DNA from: Xiphophorus maculatus
Taxonomy: Eukaryota; Chordata; Actinopteri; Cyprinodontiformes; Poeciliidae
Assembly: GCF_002775205.1 (NCBI RefSeq)
Contig: NC_036459.1
Span: forward strand, 1,220,492-1,284,491
Length of the DNA stretch: 64,000 nucleotides
Direction: 5' to 3'
In this document: in pieces, positions 11,061 to 24,208 of the stretch
Numbering within the stretch: position 1 is the first letter of the stretch
How the letters are laid out: each line of letters begins with the position of its first letter
Position numbers and translations under genes: made by a program
Notes under the pieces: generated by a model
Seen by the model: only the letters and a program-made list of their open reading frames with translations
Database searches by the model: none
Told to the model about the DNA's origin: nothing

Positions 11061-12406
11061 TTTTAGTGTCTGGGAATAAGTTCAGATGAAATTAAAGTAT
11101 TTTTATAAAATCTATAATCAAATGAGAGCCGGGAATTTGTTCAGATTATTTGAATCTGTTCATCTTTGGAAATTAGTTGCACTTCAGTTTGAAAATGGCC
11201 TCATAACTCTTCACAGGTTGATCGTTTCTTCTCTGACGTCATTGCGGATATTTTCTCCAGATATTTTCTCTCTGCTTTTATTCTGGAGGAAATAATCTGA
11301 CAGGAAGATCAACTTTAATTCCCACATGAAAACAACTTAATTGGAACTACAATAAAAGTTTATTTAATTACAAAAATGACACAGATTGTGCATCAATGCA
11401 GAAGAGGAAGGAAAACTCTTAACTCTTGTGCACATATCAGGTTGTTAAATTGTTTTCATGCTTCAGATAACGGAAGCATTTTCCCACCACGCCTCCATCT
11501 GAGCCGCTGCGTTCTCCGATCCGTCCTCAACATTTCAGAGAAACGTTTCATCTGTTCACCTCAGGCTCGGCGAGATCTCATAACTCTAAACGCATCACAG
11601 CGCAGAAACGTCCTGAGCATCAGCTTCACAGACCAACTGAGAAATAAACTTCATTCATACCGACCCGGCCGGCCGGGTCCATTAACAAACTGGGAGGTTT
11701 TTCTGTGACAGAGTCCTCAAAGCGTCTTTCTGAGGTTCCTGCTGTTTATTTTTATCATTTTCACTGATTATAAGATCAAATCTTTGTGTTACTGTCTAGT
11801 GAAAATATCTGAGTACGCTCGAAATGAGACAAAACTAAGTAACTTTTCCTGAAGACAGGAGATTTATTTAAGTAAATAATTCCTTAGTTTTGATGAGAAA
11901 GTTTTAGTTTTTATAACATGAGAAAAATGTATTTTTATAAGTGAAATAATCTGCTAGTGGAACTAGAATGTTTTATTATAAATGATTCTGGAATCTGTTC
12001 AGAATGTAGAACTAGATTAGATTCAGGAATCTGTTCAAAATAAAGAATCTGTTCAGAATAAGGAATCGGTTCAAAATAAAGAATCTGTTCAGAATATAAA
12101 TTTTGAGATTAGTTCTGTTTACATAAATCCAGCTCCTATTTCTTTTTGAAAAGTTACTAATGAGTTAATTTAGTCTCATTTCAAGTGTATTAATATATTT
12201 GTACTAGAAACTAAACTTAAATTACCTGTTAAGGTTTTCTGTTTTTGCAGTGCGGATCGGGGGATTTGAATTTAAACGTCACATCAGAGCATTTATGTTG
12301 CTCTACCACTGAAAAACCCATTGAAATAAATCTGATTTATTTGAGTGTTTTTTGGTAAAACTTTAGTATTTTCTGCATCTTTAAGCTCTGTGAGCAGGAG
12401 GAGCGG

Positions 12407-12486
12407 CAGGGGGCGGAGCCTGCAGGGGGCGGAGCCTGCAGGGGGCGGAGCCTGCAGGGGGCGGAGCCTGTAGGGGGATATAGAAA
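12407..12486 (+). promoter_or_regulatory. tspan8 core promoter: four 16-bp GGGCGG units and TATA-like box
   Basis: Four perfect tandem copies of CAGGGGGCGGAGCCTG fill 12407-12470, each carrying a GGGGGCGGAG GC-box of Sp1/KLF type. TATAGAAA follows at 12479-12486. That predicts a start near 12510, about 60 bases before the ATG at 12572. The spacing fits a real core promoter; binding by Sp1/KLF is inferred from motif match only. Confidence 0.6.
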
Positions 12487-12571
12487 AGCAGCAGGAGGAA
12501 AAGCGTCCAGGTGATACCGGCTCTGCTCTGACTGCTTCTGCTGCTGCTGTGAGGAGCCTCAGACTGGAACC

Positions 12572-15500
12572 ATGGCGGTTAATAAGTGTGTCAAGAATCT
12601 GCTCTTCTTCTTCAACCTGCTGTTCTGGGTGAGTCTCACACATAAAAATCATCTTTTAGTTTAAATTGAGATTCTTTTTTTAGTTTTTCTACCTGCTCTG
12701 AGGTGGTTTTTGGTATTTAACATCTCAAATGAAGCTTTTTAAATCTGTTTCTGTTCTCGTCCTGATCACTTCATGTTGTTGTTTTTATGTATAAACTTTT
12801 GTAGAACAGGTGTTATTTATTTATTTTTGGCCTCGCCCTCAAACCAAACCAGCTGAGTTTCAGGGTGTGGCCAGGTTCTCCCAGAAACACTGGAGTCCAT
12901 TTAGAGCCGTTCCTGTTTCTGCAGAACCAGCTCGTCTCTCTCATTCAGCTGCATTTCCCCCTAAATGGACGCTAATGGACCAGGCAGGCGGTTCTGCTGC
13001 TAAACGAGATGACGCTCAGCTGAACATGGTCTCCTGGTACTTAACCACTTCCTGGAAAGTTTTATTCCTCATTCCACCATTCAAAGATGCACTTTTTAAA
13101 TGCTTGTTTTCTCCTAATAGATGCACAAAACTACATCTGCAGGTTTTGTTTTGATCAGAAAATGCCTCATAATCGCTACTTATACACTTTTTATTGCCTT
13201 GTTGCTGAAAATGTGCTACATAAATAAAATTACCTTTACTTGAGAACGGATGTGGCACTACATGCTGAAAGTGCTTCGCTACGGTTCAAATCCACAATCT
13301 TACCAGATATTTTTGGTCCAGTTTCTAGAGCAAACATGTTTGTATAAGTGAAAAGAAACAAACTAACTAAGAAGTAACATTTCAACAGGATAGGAGCTTG
13401 TTTTAAGTTAAAATGTTTTGTTTACCTGAAAGAAGCTTTCTGAAAAGTTATTTTTAAGTTACATTTATCTTATTTTGAGTGTGCCAAGACATTCACACTA
13501 AAAACAAAACAAAAATTTGCAGTTAAGATGTGGGTTGTTTGAACGTCCTTCTGAATTTATGATCTAAGCTTCACATTTTTTGAAAATTAAAAGATAGAAA
13601 TGAAATAATCTGTTGGAAAGGTCTTGTCTTTTGTTAAGAAGTGGAGTTTTAAGCCGTTTATTTAGTGTCTTCAGCCTGTTTTTGGTGAAAGCCGAGGAGT
13701 TTTGCTCGTAAACTGGGCCTGCTGGTTTAGTTTTGACACTCCTGGGAGTAATGGTGAACTATAACCAGTTCTGCACCTGTAAACTGGTGGAACTGGTTCT
13801 GAAGCTTCCTTTTTGCTGTCGCCCTCCAGCAGCCTTTCTCATAAAGTTTACGCCCTGGCAGGCGTGACTGGCTGCTTCCGGTGGACAAAACATTTTAACG
13901 TCTCCAGAAATGTTTGTAGAACTCGTCGTAAGGCTTCGCTGGACGTTTTGCTCCAGTTTGAGACGCTGCAACCAGAACAAACGGTGAAAGTTTTGAGCTG
14001 AAATTAAAGTCAAATTTATTCAAATGACTCGTGATGAACTTGTTACTAAATATATTTGGAACTAAACTATAGACACAAAAAGCAATATTTTTATTATAAA
14101 ACTAAAGCACAAATCCAGTTCTGTTGCTCTGACCTTTGACCTGAGGCCTTGTCAGTCACTGCAGGCAGTTTTGATAATTATATTGATGCAAATTCACTCT
14201 GGTTTGCAAATGTTGCACTTGCAATTTTCACCAGTCAACGCAACTTTTGTGGACGTCGATCACCAACATTTTCAATCTCCTCCTAATTAAACTTCCTGTT
14301 TCAAGACGGGGCTTTTTTGTTTTTGTTTTTTTAGATGTTTTGTAGGATTTACTTCTATTGTTCCTACAGTTTATTTTAACTTGAACAACCAACATGAACT
14401 TCTTTAAAGATAACAACACGATTTTATTTTGATCATTTTTAACCAGTGAAAACGTAAAAAAGACAAAACTGATACAGGAATAGATGAAATATAATGAAAT
14501 TTCTGCCAAAGCAGAGGACATAAAGTGTAGGTGGAAGCTTTTATTATAAATAAACTGCTTTATTTATTTTAAACCTACAGCAGAAACTTTCCTGCATATT
14601 CATATAAAATCAAAGGTGCTTGAGTTTTAAACGGTTAAGTTTATAATTTAAACTTTTTATTAATGAAATGGTTTTGCCTAACTAAAAGTGCTTAAGTGTT
14701 TGAATTTTAGATATTCATTCCTAAAATCTCTTATTTTTCCTGGCAGTTATGTGCAGATATTTAACTCATTTGTTTTGTCAGTGCAGCTTTTATCTGTGGT
14801 TCTTCCCGTCCTCCTGAAACGCCTCCAGATCGATGCTAACTGGATCTCGACCCACTCGGCCATGTTGGACACCATGTTTTCACAGAATGATGGAAATGTT
14901 GAGGCGGCTCCTTTATTTACTCTGAAACCAGTTTGAGTTAATCTGGCTGAACTGGACCTGCGTCTGTTTTTCACCTCTGAGTTGAGCAGAAATCCCGGCT
15001 CTGTTCTGATCCAGTTCAGAACGTAAAAACATTTGGATTCAGACAGGAGATACGTTTTGTATTTTATATGTGAAACTACGGCCAGACTGAATGAAATCGT
15101 GACTTTTTTTTTTCCTGCTTTGACATTTGAGAGCAGAAACGATTATGATCTGCAGTCGGGAGAAAAAACAAACAAAACCTCTTTAATGCAAACAGCCGAG
15201 TGTTTCTGAAAACTCTGCAGGGATCCAATTCTGCAACGTTTCCACTTCAACAAACACCAGATTTTATTTGTACACATAATTCAATCTTAGAAAAGATGTG
15301 AAGAAAAAATTAAAATACAGCAGCTATCAAGCTGGGTCGACTTCTGATGACTTGAATGTGTTCATGTTTTAATCATTTTAATATCTGCAAATTTAATCCT
15401 TTTAATATCTGCAAATTTAAACATTTTAATATCTGCAAATTTAATCATTTTAATATCTGCAAATTTAATCCTTATGAATAGAAAACGACCTCATTTCCCA

Positions 15501-18500
15501 GAAAATCATTTTTTATAAGATTTAAATGTGAAAGTTTACCAGAATATCAAACATTTGATGAAAACACACTTTAATGGATTAAAAATTACTTCAAATATGA
15601 ATGAAATTTTTAAAATATAAAGGGGAAAAATCTAGATTAAAGATGCAATGTGGCTAACATTTCTAATTTATCAGGACTGCAATCACTGTCTGTTTTTTCC
15701 CTCCAAAGGCAACATGACTCTGTAACTTGAGTTAAATCAGATTTTTAACATAATAATAATAATAATGTTTTGCAGAAGTAAAGAGCTTCTAAGAAATGTT
15801 AAAAATACAAAATTACTCAGTTAAATGCTATAATTTTTAAGCATAAATACTAAATTAACTAAGTTCTTATGTACGAACAATGAAAATATTATTTCCACTG
15901 CCACTTTTTTCATTTATTCCAAGATATTTCTTGTAAAAAATGAAAGATTTCCTTTTAAAAAAAAAAACCAAACAGATTTGCTCAATAAACTGGACAAATA
16001 CTTTTTTGTAGTTTTTCCTGATTTAGTTTAAACCTTCATTTTCTTCCTTTTTGGCAGATTTGCTGAGAATTATTGTGGTTTTAGTTTGGTTCTTGTATTT
16101 GATCATTTTCTTGTTTAATTTGTGTCGAAACTGCAGAAAAGTTATTGACAGAAAACTGAACATCGTGACCAACTTGTGGTGCAGGAGCTCAAATTTCTCC
16201 AACAGTTTCAGGGTTTGACCTGGTGGTGGTTTCTGAAACTAATCTGGATCCAGACGCAGATTATGAGAACATGACTGAACACGTTGCTCAGAAGCCTGTT
16301 GCGAAAGACTGGTGGCCTGTGAGTCACTGCGGAGGGACGAAGACGCCCACGCAGCGAAACGCTCTGGATTATGAATGAACGCTTTTGTTTGAGATGAACG
16401 GATGAAAAGATTCTGAGAAGAAATGGACCTGGGACAAGAGACACATGAAACCAAAACACGACTAGGAATCCACTTTAATCCACAGAAAATAATCCAGATT
16501 TTCAGGATGTTTTCCGTTTAATCTTAAGGAAAACATCCTTTAATCTCAGTCTTTTCTCATTTAATCTCAGTCTTTTCTCATTTAATCTTGGTCTTTCATA
16601 TGGAAGTAGAATTCATGTTTTACAAGATTTGTAGATTATAATATGGATTAGTTTTACCTGATCTCAGTTTAACATGCGATTTCTAAAATTAAGAAGTAAT
16701 CTAATGCTAATGTCATGACAGGACCTCCAGTTTATTGTAATCCATATTATCTAAATTTAGAATTTTAATAAGCGATTGTGAGAATCTGTGTTGACTGGAT
16801 TCTGGATCTTAATTTGCTGTTTTTATGTTGCAAATCTGAGATTTAAATCTGACTTTAACTATAATCATATTCATTATATTGTTTTTGTCCCAAATGTAAT
16901 CCAGGTAATTCTTGTCTTTAGGGGCTGAATTATGTTCTTAGTGGTGAACTGGTAATCCAGAAATTATCCTGACCAAACAGTCTAATCCATGTTAAAAACA
17001 AATTCATTCAGATTATTCCCTAAATATACTTAATCCAGATTTATTCCTGGCAGTCCTGAAGCTTCATATCATAGTAAATATTGTTGGTTTCTTTACAGTT
17101 GAAGTTCGACTTTTACACTGTTAATCTGGATTAATTGTAATATTCCTAATTCTAGTGGAACATTCATGTTTTTGTAGTTTTATATATAAAAAAGCCTGAA
17201 GTTTAAATCCTCCTTCTTGCTTTTCCTCAGCGGCCGTGTTTGTTTGTTGATTCAGTGAGGTTGCTATGTCCCTCTGCAGGTTTGGTTCTTGTTGTTTCTG
17301 TGCGTTTGCGTCACAGTAATCCGGTCGAGTTTTCTAGAAAGAGCTCTGGAATGACTTCTTTCTTTGTTTAGAGTAAACATCTGCTGCTTTGCTTCTGGGT
17401 TTCTGTCCAGTCAGAAAGTTTCAGCTGAAACTAAACATCATTTTTACAGTTTTTGGTGTCGAACTGGGATTTGAATGTTTCCTCAGACGGGACGACGGTG
17501 GTTTTTCCCCCGGCTGTCGACCAGCAGCTCGTTCTGTTTGTAGATAAACCGGATCAGTTTTGACTCCCTGCGGTTTTTTTCCAACAACTAAAACTCAGCA
17601 TTTGGTTTTTCCCACCTCAAAAAAAATAAAAAAATACTGGGGGATATTTAGATGAATGTTTTTAGTTGTACTTTAATGTTTTTTTAACTTCTTTTCATCT
17701 GTTAACTGGACTACAATGCAGGATTAATGACTCAACTGTAACTGATAGAAAGTCCTCCTTGGATGACCTTTCACCTCCAGAACCGGTTTGCTGAGTTGGC
17801 CTTTATATCTGCAGGCGTTTCCTGCTGAAAGGCAGAAAAGATGCTGAAGCTCATCTGATGAAGGTGTTTCTTTATCTCCAACAGAGAAGTGCTGTTTTGT
17901 GTTTAAATGAAGATAAAGAAGCACCTTGATGCTTTAAATGAAGTTGTTGCAATTTTATTCAGTAAAAGTTTTTCTAATGAAAATTAACCTGCGGCTTGAA
18001 AAAACCCAGAAATTGAACAGAACTAGTATTTAAGACTAAAAATGTATTTGCATCGTCTACATTAAAACTAAAGGACTGAAAGTATTTCAATTTATTTAAA
18101 AAAATGCAGTGATTTACTCTGTATTGTTTTTTATTCTGTAAGGTATAACAAGGTATCATCTGCATAACGAATGCTTCAGATAAACAGGAAGGTTTTTGTG
18201 GGATTTAAGTAACAAAATGTTTTTTTATATGTAAAGTTGGAAATGTTTACTTTAATAAAACCCTTCTCACTTTTAATTCTGACTAGAACAAAGTTTTAAG
18301 TACAGCTCATAGTACTTTATCATACTTCTAATCAATTATTTATTTTATTCAACTTTATTTGGCCAGCAGTTGATGGTGGTTGTACTGGATTTACTGGTTA
18401 ATTAAGCGCAGCGGAGTGTGGGAATCCTGTCTATCCAGTGAACAGGTTTGGGTCGGGCGCTGCTGTTTGGATCATGTCTTCCTGTTTTTGTAGTTTGTCT

Positions 18501-21500
18501 ATTCAGAGGTTTAGAAGTGATTTATCAATAACCTCACCCTCTTAACACTTTCAAGGATTTATTATGATGTGGAACAGAAAATCCTGATACATTATTACAA
18601 ATGTATAAGAATTTTATTTTTGTCTTATTCTTTTAAATGAACATTTTAAGCAGACCAGCTGACTGCAGTAACTGTAGCGATTTAAAGGCGGATTTCCTGT
18701 TTGTCCAGCCGCCTCACCAGCCATCTCCATCAGTCAGACTGGCTGCCTGGTTTGTTTTTCTGCTCTCCTCCTCAGATTAAATATTTATGGCGTAAAATCA
18801 CTCGCAGCACCATGTTTATGGTGGTTTGTGTGAGAGCTGAATAATGCATGTTGGAGTCACACCCACTGAGCAGCTGGAAACGCTCCGTGACCCGAGAGGT
18901 TTGGATTTCAAAAGTTTGAAATCGACACCCAACCCGATTGTTGGGTTGGGCGTCCGACCCAACCGATAACCTGCTGACTTAATTTCTTTATTTGTAACTA
19001 ATGGATTCAAATTCCAACATGGCTGCCTTCCAAATACAACTATCCGCAAGAAAATCCATCTGATGTTTCACACATTGATCTGTGAAACTGATTGGACTAT
19101 AATGTGAAATGCATTAGCTTGTGTTGCTAATAGTGGTTAGCATAATTGTTGAACGTAATAGTTGGTACAGGAAGTTCTTACCGTTTCACCTAATTTATCA
19201 TCCCTGATGTATGGAAGCATTTAACTGCCAGAGTTTGAGTAGATGTTTTGGGTTGGTAACTGATCTGTTGCTAAATGTCTGGTGTGCCTCCTATTGACCC
19301 TTTGCAACTTCGTCACATAATCGTTCGAGGCGCCATGATGGACGTTGGAAGTGAACGGAGCGACTGAAATTTTCCAAAGTTGTTTTTGTCAGTTCATTAA
19401 TGGATTTTACTTGTTTGAGTCGAGCTAATTTGTCTGTGAACGCAACACACCTGGTTGGAGCTCATAGACGGAGATATTCACTAAAGTTTGAAACGGCTAG
19501 AAACCGACAACCACCTCCTAATTTGTTGATCAAATTACAAACTTTCAATAAATTCACACCACATGACTTTTATAATTGTGTAATAAACTGTGTCTCCCCT
19601 TAAAGGTTCCTTGCTCTGAACAACCTGCAGCAAACAAACTAATGTTGAATCTTTTTCTTTCTCTCTTGTTCCTCTTCAGGTCTGCGGTTGCGTCATCCTT
19701 GGAGTTGGGATTTACCTGAAAGTCACCAAAGGTGGAAACAAGGTGAGACTCCGTTTATATTGAGAATCAATGCATCATCTTCCTCTCTGCATGCTGGGGG
19801 AAATAAACATTTCAAGTCATTTTCATTCAACTGGAAGTTTTCATTTTTTATTTCTTTCCATGACTTGACCAGTTCTGAAGCTGCTGGATCCCATCTCAAT
19901 GCCTGATTAATTCCCACCTCCTCCTTTCCAGATTACAGATCAATATCTTCCTAGTTTCGACCTCATGATCGCGATTGGGGTGATCATCATGGTGATCGGC
20001 TTCCTGGGCTGCTGCGGCGCCTACAAAGAGAGCCGCTGCATGCTGCTGGTGGTAAGAATCCGTTAGCATCAACTTCCAGGTCATTTTCATGCAACGACGG
20101 GTTGATTTAACTGCAGGTCAGTAACTGATCTGAGGTATTTTTTTTAACCGCCTCAATAGATCTTGTCAAAACATCACCAGACCAGCAAACTTCTAGTGAA
20201 CAGCAGAACACTGAACACATCATGTATTTATTTATTTTAATTAGGAGTTGCAGTCAATTGAATAAATTGACTTGCGAGAAAAAAATAAAAAGTACTTGCC
20301 TGAAATGTAGACGGACCAAGAATGCTAAATTATGTTTAATCTGACGCTTGATGACACAACAGTCAAGCTTCAAACCTCAGGACGTTTTGCAGATTTTGAT
20401 GTAACTGGGGTGAAAACATTTTTACAGACAAGGACTCGTCTTTAAAACATTCACCAGTTATGAAACAAATAAACATTACGTTTTGTTAAATGCCATCAAG
20501 CGAATATCAAATGTTAATAAATGTTCCAGTTGCTGGTAATAAAAATAAACTCTAATCAGGTGAGTTTTTAGCTTCAACTTAAAGGAACTCTGTTTTTCTG
20601 CAGTTTTCTGGATGTTGTTCCAGATTTGTGGCACATAGAAGCTGAAACACTGGAATCGTTCCTCGGGTGATAGAAGGCTGATTTTGTAACTGTCTTTATG
20701 TGACTCTGAAGGTTCAGACTTCAGCCTGATCTCTAGTCTCCAGCTGTAATAACTGAAGCTGCGTGACTCTAGATCTGTAACTCTAGATCGTTCCTCTTTT
20801 AAATAAGAACTTCAGTTTTGTTTCTGTTCAGCTGGAGAAAGTTATTGATTTGTTTTTAATAATCTGTTCTGTGCTTGTACGGGTTCAGATTCAGCTTGTT
20901 GTAACCTGAGCTAGTAGGAGTGTGTAGACTTTAAATGGGGTCCCAGGATCGAACCTTGGGGAACCCCACATGTGACTGCATGAGTATTTACCTAAAGAAA
21001 AGGGATTTTATGCCAATAGGTTTAATTGGGACTGATAATGCTGACAATTATTCCCTCCAACAGCGCCACCTGTTGGACACACAAACAAACCTGCCTGCTG
21101 TTTGCACGTTAAAATGTGCAGCTACTATTTTAATGTCATTATGAAAGCTGTGCACAGGATGATGTGTGAAACAAAGTGTAAGAAATGTACCAATAAAGAC
21201 ATTTTGGATTCTGATGAAGAAATGAACTGCATTCGTTTTGTTCCATCTCTGCAGTTCTTCATCTTCCTGCTCCTCATCTTCGTCCTGCTGCTGGCAGCTG
21301 GCATCGTGGCAGCCGTCGGGGGGAACACAGTAAGATGGATGGATCGTCCCCTACTCCTTAATATTTTTATTGTTTGGAGTTTGAAGGACTAAACTTTGTT
21401 TCTGTGTAGGTGAAGGACTGGCTGAAGAAGAGACTGGAGGAATTCACCCCAATTTCATCCCAGAATCCAGAAGTGATTGCCGACATGGAGAAACTGCAGC

Positions 21501-22833
21501 GTGAGGTATTTATGCAACAAACTTTATAAATCTGATGTCTGAAGGACCAAAGTTTCATCTCTCTTGTGCTTCACTGTAACGTTCCCGGCTTATTTCTGTA
21601 AAATAGGCCATTGCATCACTTTTAGTCCCTTCACCAGCTGACGACAAAATGTTTTTCTTTAATAACAGGATTATATTTGGCTCTTCCATGCAGAGTTGGA
21701 CGTTTCACTATTAAGTTAAATGAGTGAAACTAATTCTTGCTTTTTTGTTTGCAGCTCATGTGTTGTGGACTCATGAATGGACCGTCAGACTGGACCAAAA
21801 TCCCAGATTCCTGCAAGTGCAACACCACTACTCCAGCTAACGGGTGCAACAATGGAAACTATAAGGATGTAAGATGACGAGATGTGAAGAAATGATGCAC
21901 TAATCTTTGAAAATTGTTTAATTTTAAGAGCTTTCTCAGCTCATGTTGTGATGAACGCGTCTTGTCCTCGTCCCGCAGCCCTGCTACGACAAAATCATCA
22001 GCTACATGAAGGACAACATGGTGGTGGCGTTGGGCATAGCTTTCGCAGTCGCCGCCATTCTGGTAAAAATGCACACACTGAGCTCTAAAGATGTCAAACA
22101 CTTAATCTCACTTAAACCATAAATATCTAACAGCAGACAGCACAATTATTCACACCACCTGCTGGTGATACTTGGTACTGCCCCAGAATCAGGTGATCTC
22201 TTCGACTTGGTCCATGTTTTTTACAGAAGAGCATTAGGGCCATTGGTTTAAAATAAAAAAATAATATATATATATACATTTTTGCTTTAAAAATTCTGAC
22301 TATTGTTTTTGCACAGAATTTGGATTTTTTCGCCTTAGAATTCTGAGATTTTCTTGGATTTGATCTCAAAATTAGTCAGATTATTATTTTTGTCAGTTGC
22401 TCTATTTCTTTTACGTTGACAATTTCCCGGCGTTTGACACTCCATCCTGATATTTTAAAGTGAAAATAACATTTTATATATTTTTTGCTGAAACTGTTTA
22501 AAATAATTTATTTAGGTTTTAATGTGAATTTTGTGCATTTTGTTTAGTTTGGTATTATGTTCCCTAAAACCGTCCCTCTGCTAGCCTCCTTCGGTCGAAC
22601 GACTCTTGGGCAGTTGTATCGGATTGATGCCAAAAGAAGTTGTTTGTATTTATTTTATTCATTTATTTTATGCTTCTAGACGCCTACAGACCTAAAAAAT
22701 CTCTTGGCCTGTCTATTTTAGTATTTCTATGTTTGTTAACTTGGTACATTTGTCTCTGCAGCTCTTCGGCATGGTCTTCTCCATGATGCTCTACTGTCAG
22801 ATTGGGAGGAAAAGCGCCGTCGACACCGCCTGA
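12572..22833 (+). CDS. tspan8: Tetraspanin-8
   Basis: Eight exons, all phase 0 with GT-AG borders: 12572-12628, 19680-19742, 19932-20051, 21255-21329, 21410-21505, 21755-21868, 21979-22062, 22762-22833. They encode 226 aa, a normal tetraspanin length. TM1 is about 10-32. TM2 (about 49-70) ends in the family GCCGA with Cys67-Cys68. TM3 is about 78-103. The large loop (about 106-187) carries Cys-Cys-Gly at 140-142, PDSC ending at Cys157, then Cys159, Cys168 and Cys177, six cysteines in all, plus an N-glycosylation sequon at Asn160. TM4 runs into [13 protein letters not shown], close to the TSPAN8 C-terminus, which is why I name it. Intron 1 is 7 kb. Tetraspanins organise membrane microdomains with integrins and other partners. 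Confidence 0.93.
12629..19679. other. tspan8 intron 1
   Basis: A 7-kb AT-rich intron. It contains a perfect-period 24-bp repeat (15376-15471) and a direct repeat of CTCAGTCTTTTCTCATTTAAT words near 16540-16590. The open frames in it carry no domain I recognise. Confidence 0.7.
15376..15471. repeat. 24-bp tandem repeat, four copies
   Basis: Four units of TTTTAATATCTGCAAATTTA plus four variable bases (ATCC, AACA, ATCA, ATCC), period exactly 24, inside tspan8 intron 1. Confidence 0.9.
20550..20990. repeat. Probable interspersed repeat in tspan8 intron 3
   Basis: A stretch with words such as CAGTTTTCTGGATGTTGTTC, CAGATTTGTGGCACATAGAA and GGGGAACCCCACATGTGA. I associate these with a repeat common in cyprinodont-type fish genomes. 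Recognition is from memory of word patterns; no second copy is in this window. Confidence 0.3.
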
Positions 22834-23375
22834 GTCACCTGAGTCGCCTCCAATCAGCCAGTTCCTTCCTACCCAACAACAGAACTAATGCAGTTTATTC
22901 TGAGCTTTTATTGTGAAGGAGCATATTACTATTAATGCCAGTATACATATCGGTTTCAGGACCAGGAAAGATAAAAAAAAAATGGTGGTTTGATTTGCTC
23001 AATATTTTTTATTTTTGTGTGAAACTAAGCTGTTATGTGAAATTCTTAACATTCATCAGTATAGAACTGTTTGAGTTTTATTTAAATAGCTGCCTCAATA
23101 GTTGTTATTGATAACACTTCAGCAAAACCAAAGTTAATTGGATTTGAATGTTTTTTTTTTGTTTTTTTTAACTGGGCAGCACCAGGCTTCCATATATTGT
23201 TGCATGTGAATGGTTATTTCTCAGGAACTTGTACAGTTCTTTATTTACTTTTAAAATCTATACTGGCTTGTTTTTGATTGTTTTCATCCATCTAACCATG
23301 TAACATAAAATGTCAGTTTTCTATTCAAGAGAAATAAAGCTTCATTCAAATAAAGCCAGACTGGATGCATTTCAT
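22834..23375 (+). terminator. tspan8 3' UTR and poly(A) signals
   Basis: After the TGA at 22831-22833, AATAAA occurs at 23333-23338 and again at 23349-23354, so the transcript probably ends near 23375. Confidence 0.65.
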
Positions 23376-23881
23376 TTGGATTGTATTGGTCGTTGAACTG
23401 TAATTGACAAACTGTAGAATTGGGGGAAACTGTGAAACGCTTATTCTCTATTTTATTTATTTTAGTTTGTTTTTTTTTTTTGGCAGAAATTCACTTTAGC
23501 AAATTAAATGCAGGTGAGTTTATTGAAATTTTTCTTTTGACATCATTTTTCTTCCACATGTCATAAATTGTTAAATGTGACTTTCAGAATGTGTAGTCTA
23601 GATTAACTTTTTTTTTGTCTTTTTGCAGAATTGTCTCCTTAAATGTTTTAAAAGAAGTCTTTAATGTATTTTGCTTTTACATTATTATATTTATATAGTT
23701 TTAAAAAAATGCCTGGCATTAAAATTGTCCAATTTTTTAAAAATGTTGAATCAGACTTGATGCTTATTTACTCGGTACTTAAACCTTTTCACAATATTTT
23801 TACTCATGAAGTAGTTTTTGGGCGTGCAGGGTTCTTTCCTCTATTTTTTATTTTATTTTTTGTACTCGAGCCGCCTCTCGT

Positions 23882-24160
23882 CAGATCCTCTCAAATTAAG
23901 ATTTTATTAACAGACCCCCATGTTTGTAGCAACCGGAAGGACCTCTGCAGTAAACCGGAAGTCTGGTGTTTCTCTGCTAGTTGTGAAGAACCGACAAAAT
24001 GGAAGCCGTCACCTTGGAAACCAGGATCGGGTTCTTTGTATCCGATTAGCCGAATGCTAACACCTGTTTACAGTCACTGCTCACGTATCTTTGCTAAATC
24101 TCAGAAGGAAAACATCCAAGGGGATCCAAACGACTTCGTACTGAAAGTATTTGGCCCATC
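23882..24160. repeat. Duplicated segment, copy 1 (pair with 27035-27300)
   Basis: It shares ordered blocks with 27035-27300: CAGACCCC, TGTAGCAACC versus TATAGCAACC, ACCTCTG-AGTAAA, GTCTGGT, TTTCTCT, GGAAACCAGGA and AAGGGG. Copy 1 leads directly into the exon-1 relic. Confidence 0.55.
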
Positions 24161-24161
24161 G

Positions 24162-24208
24162 TGGCTCGCGGCTGGAAATGGAGGACTCTCTGACGTCATG
24201 CTGCTGGT
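24162..24208 (+). pseudogene. Decayed copy of gene B first exon
   Basis: The sequence CATCGTGGCTCGCGGCTGGA, later GGAGGACTCTC, then TGCTGCTG with donor GTAAGCTAACTGCTAAC, matches gene B exon 1 in order (CATCATGGCTCGCTGCTGGA, AGAGGACTCTC, TGCTGCTG with GTAAGCTAAATGCTAAC). ATG has become GTG, internal bases are deleted and the frame closes, so it cannot start a protein. The intact donor marks it as a duplicated exon and not chance. Confidence 0.65.

Larger units (their letters stand above)
7262..12571. other. Region between the PYD gene and tspan8
   Basis: 5.3 kb. 7262-7286 is 5' UTR of the PYD gene. A palindromic MITE-like element occupies about 7473-8362. A clean minus-strand donor (GTAAGTAAA starting at 10572) could end a remote 5' UTR exon. 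A plus-strand TATA box lies near 10642. Degenerate AATCTGTTCAGAATAAGG units fill 10820-11060 and 11990-12110. The 110-codon plus frame at 11376-11708 shows no domain. No convincing gene is seen. Confidence 0.6.

Noticed and set aside
11376-11708. 110-codon plus-strand frame in a GC-richer patch
   Set aside because: No domain, no supporting splice sites and no similarity to its neighbours.
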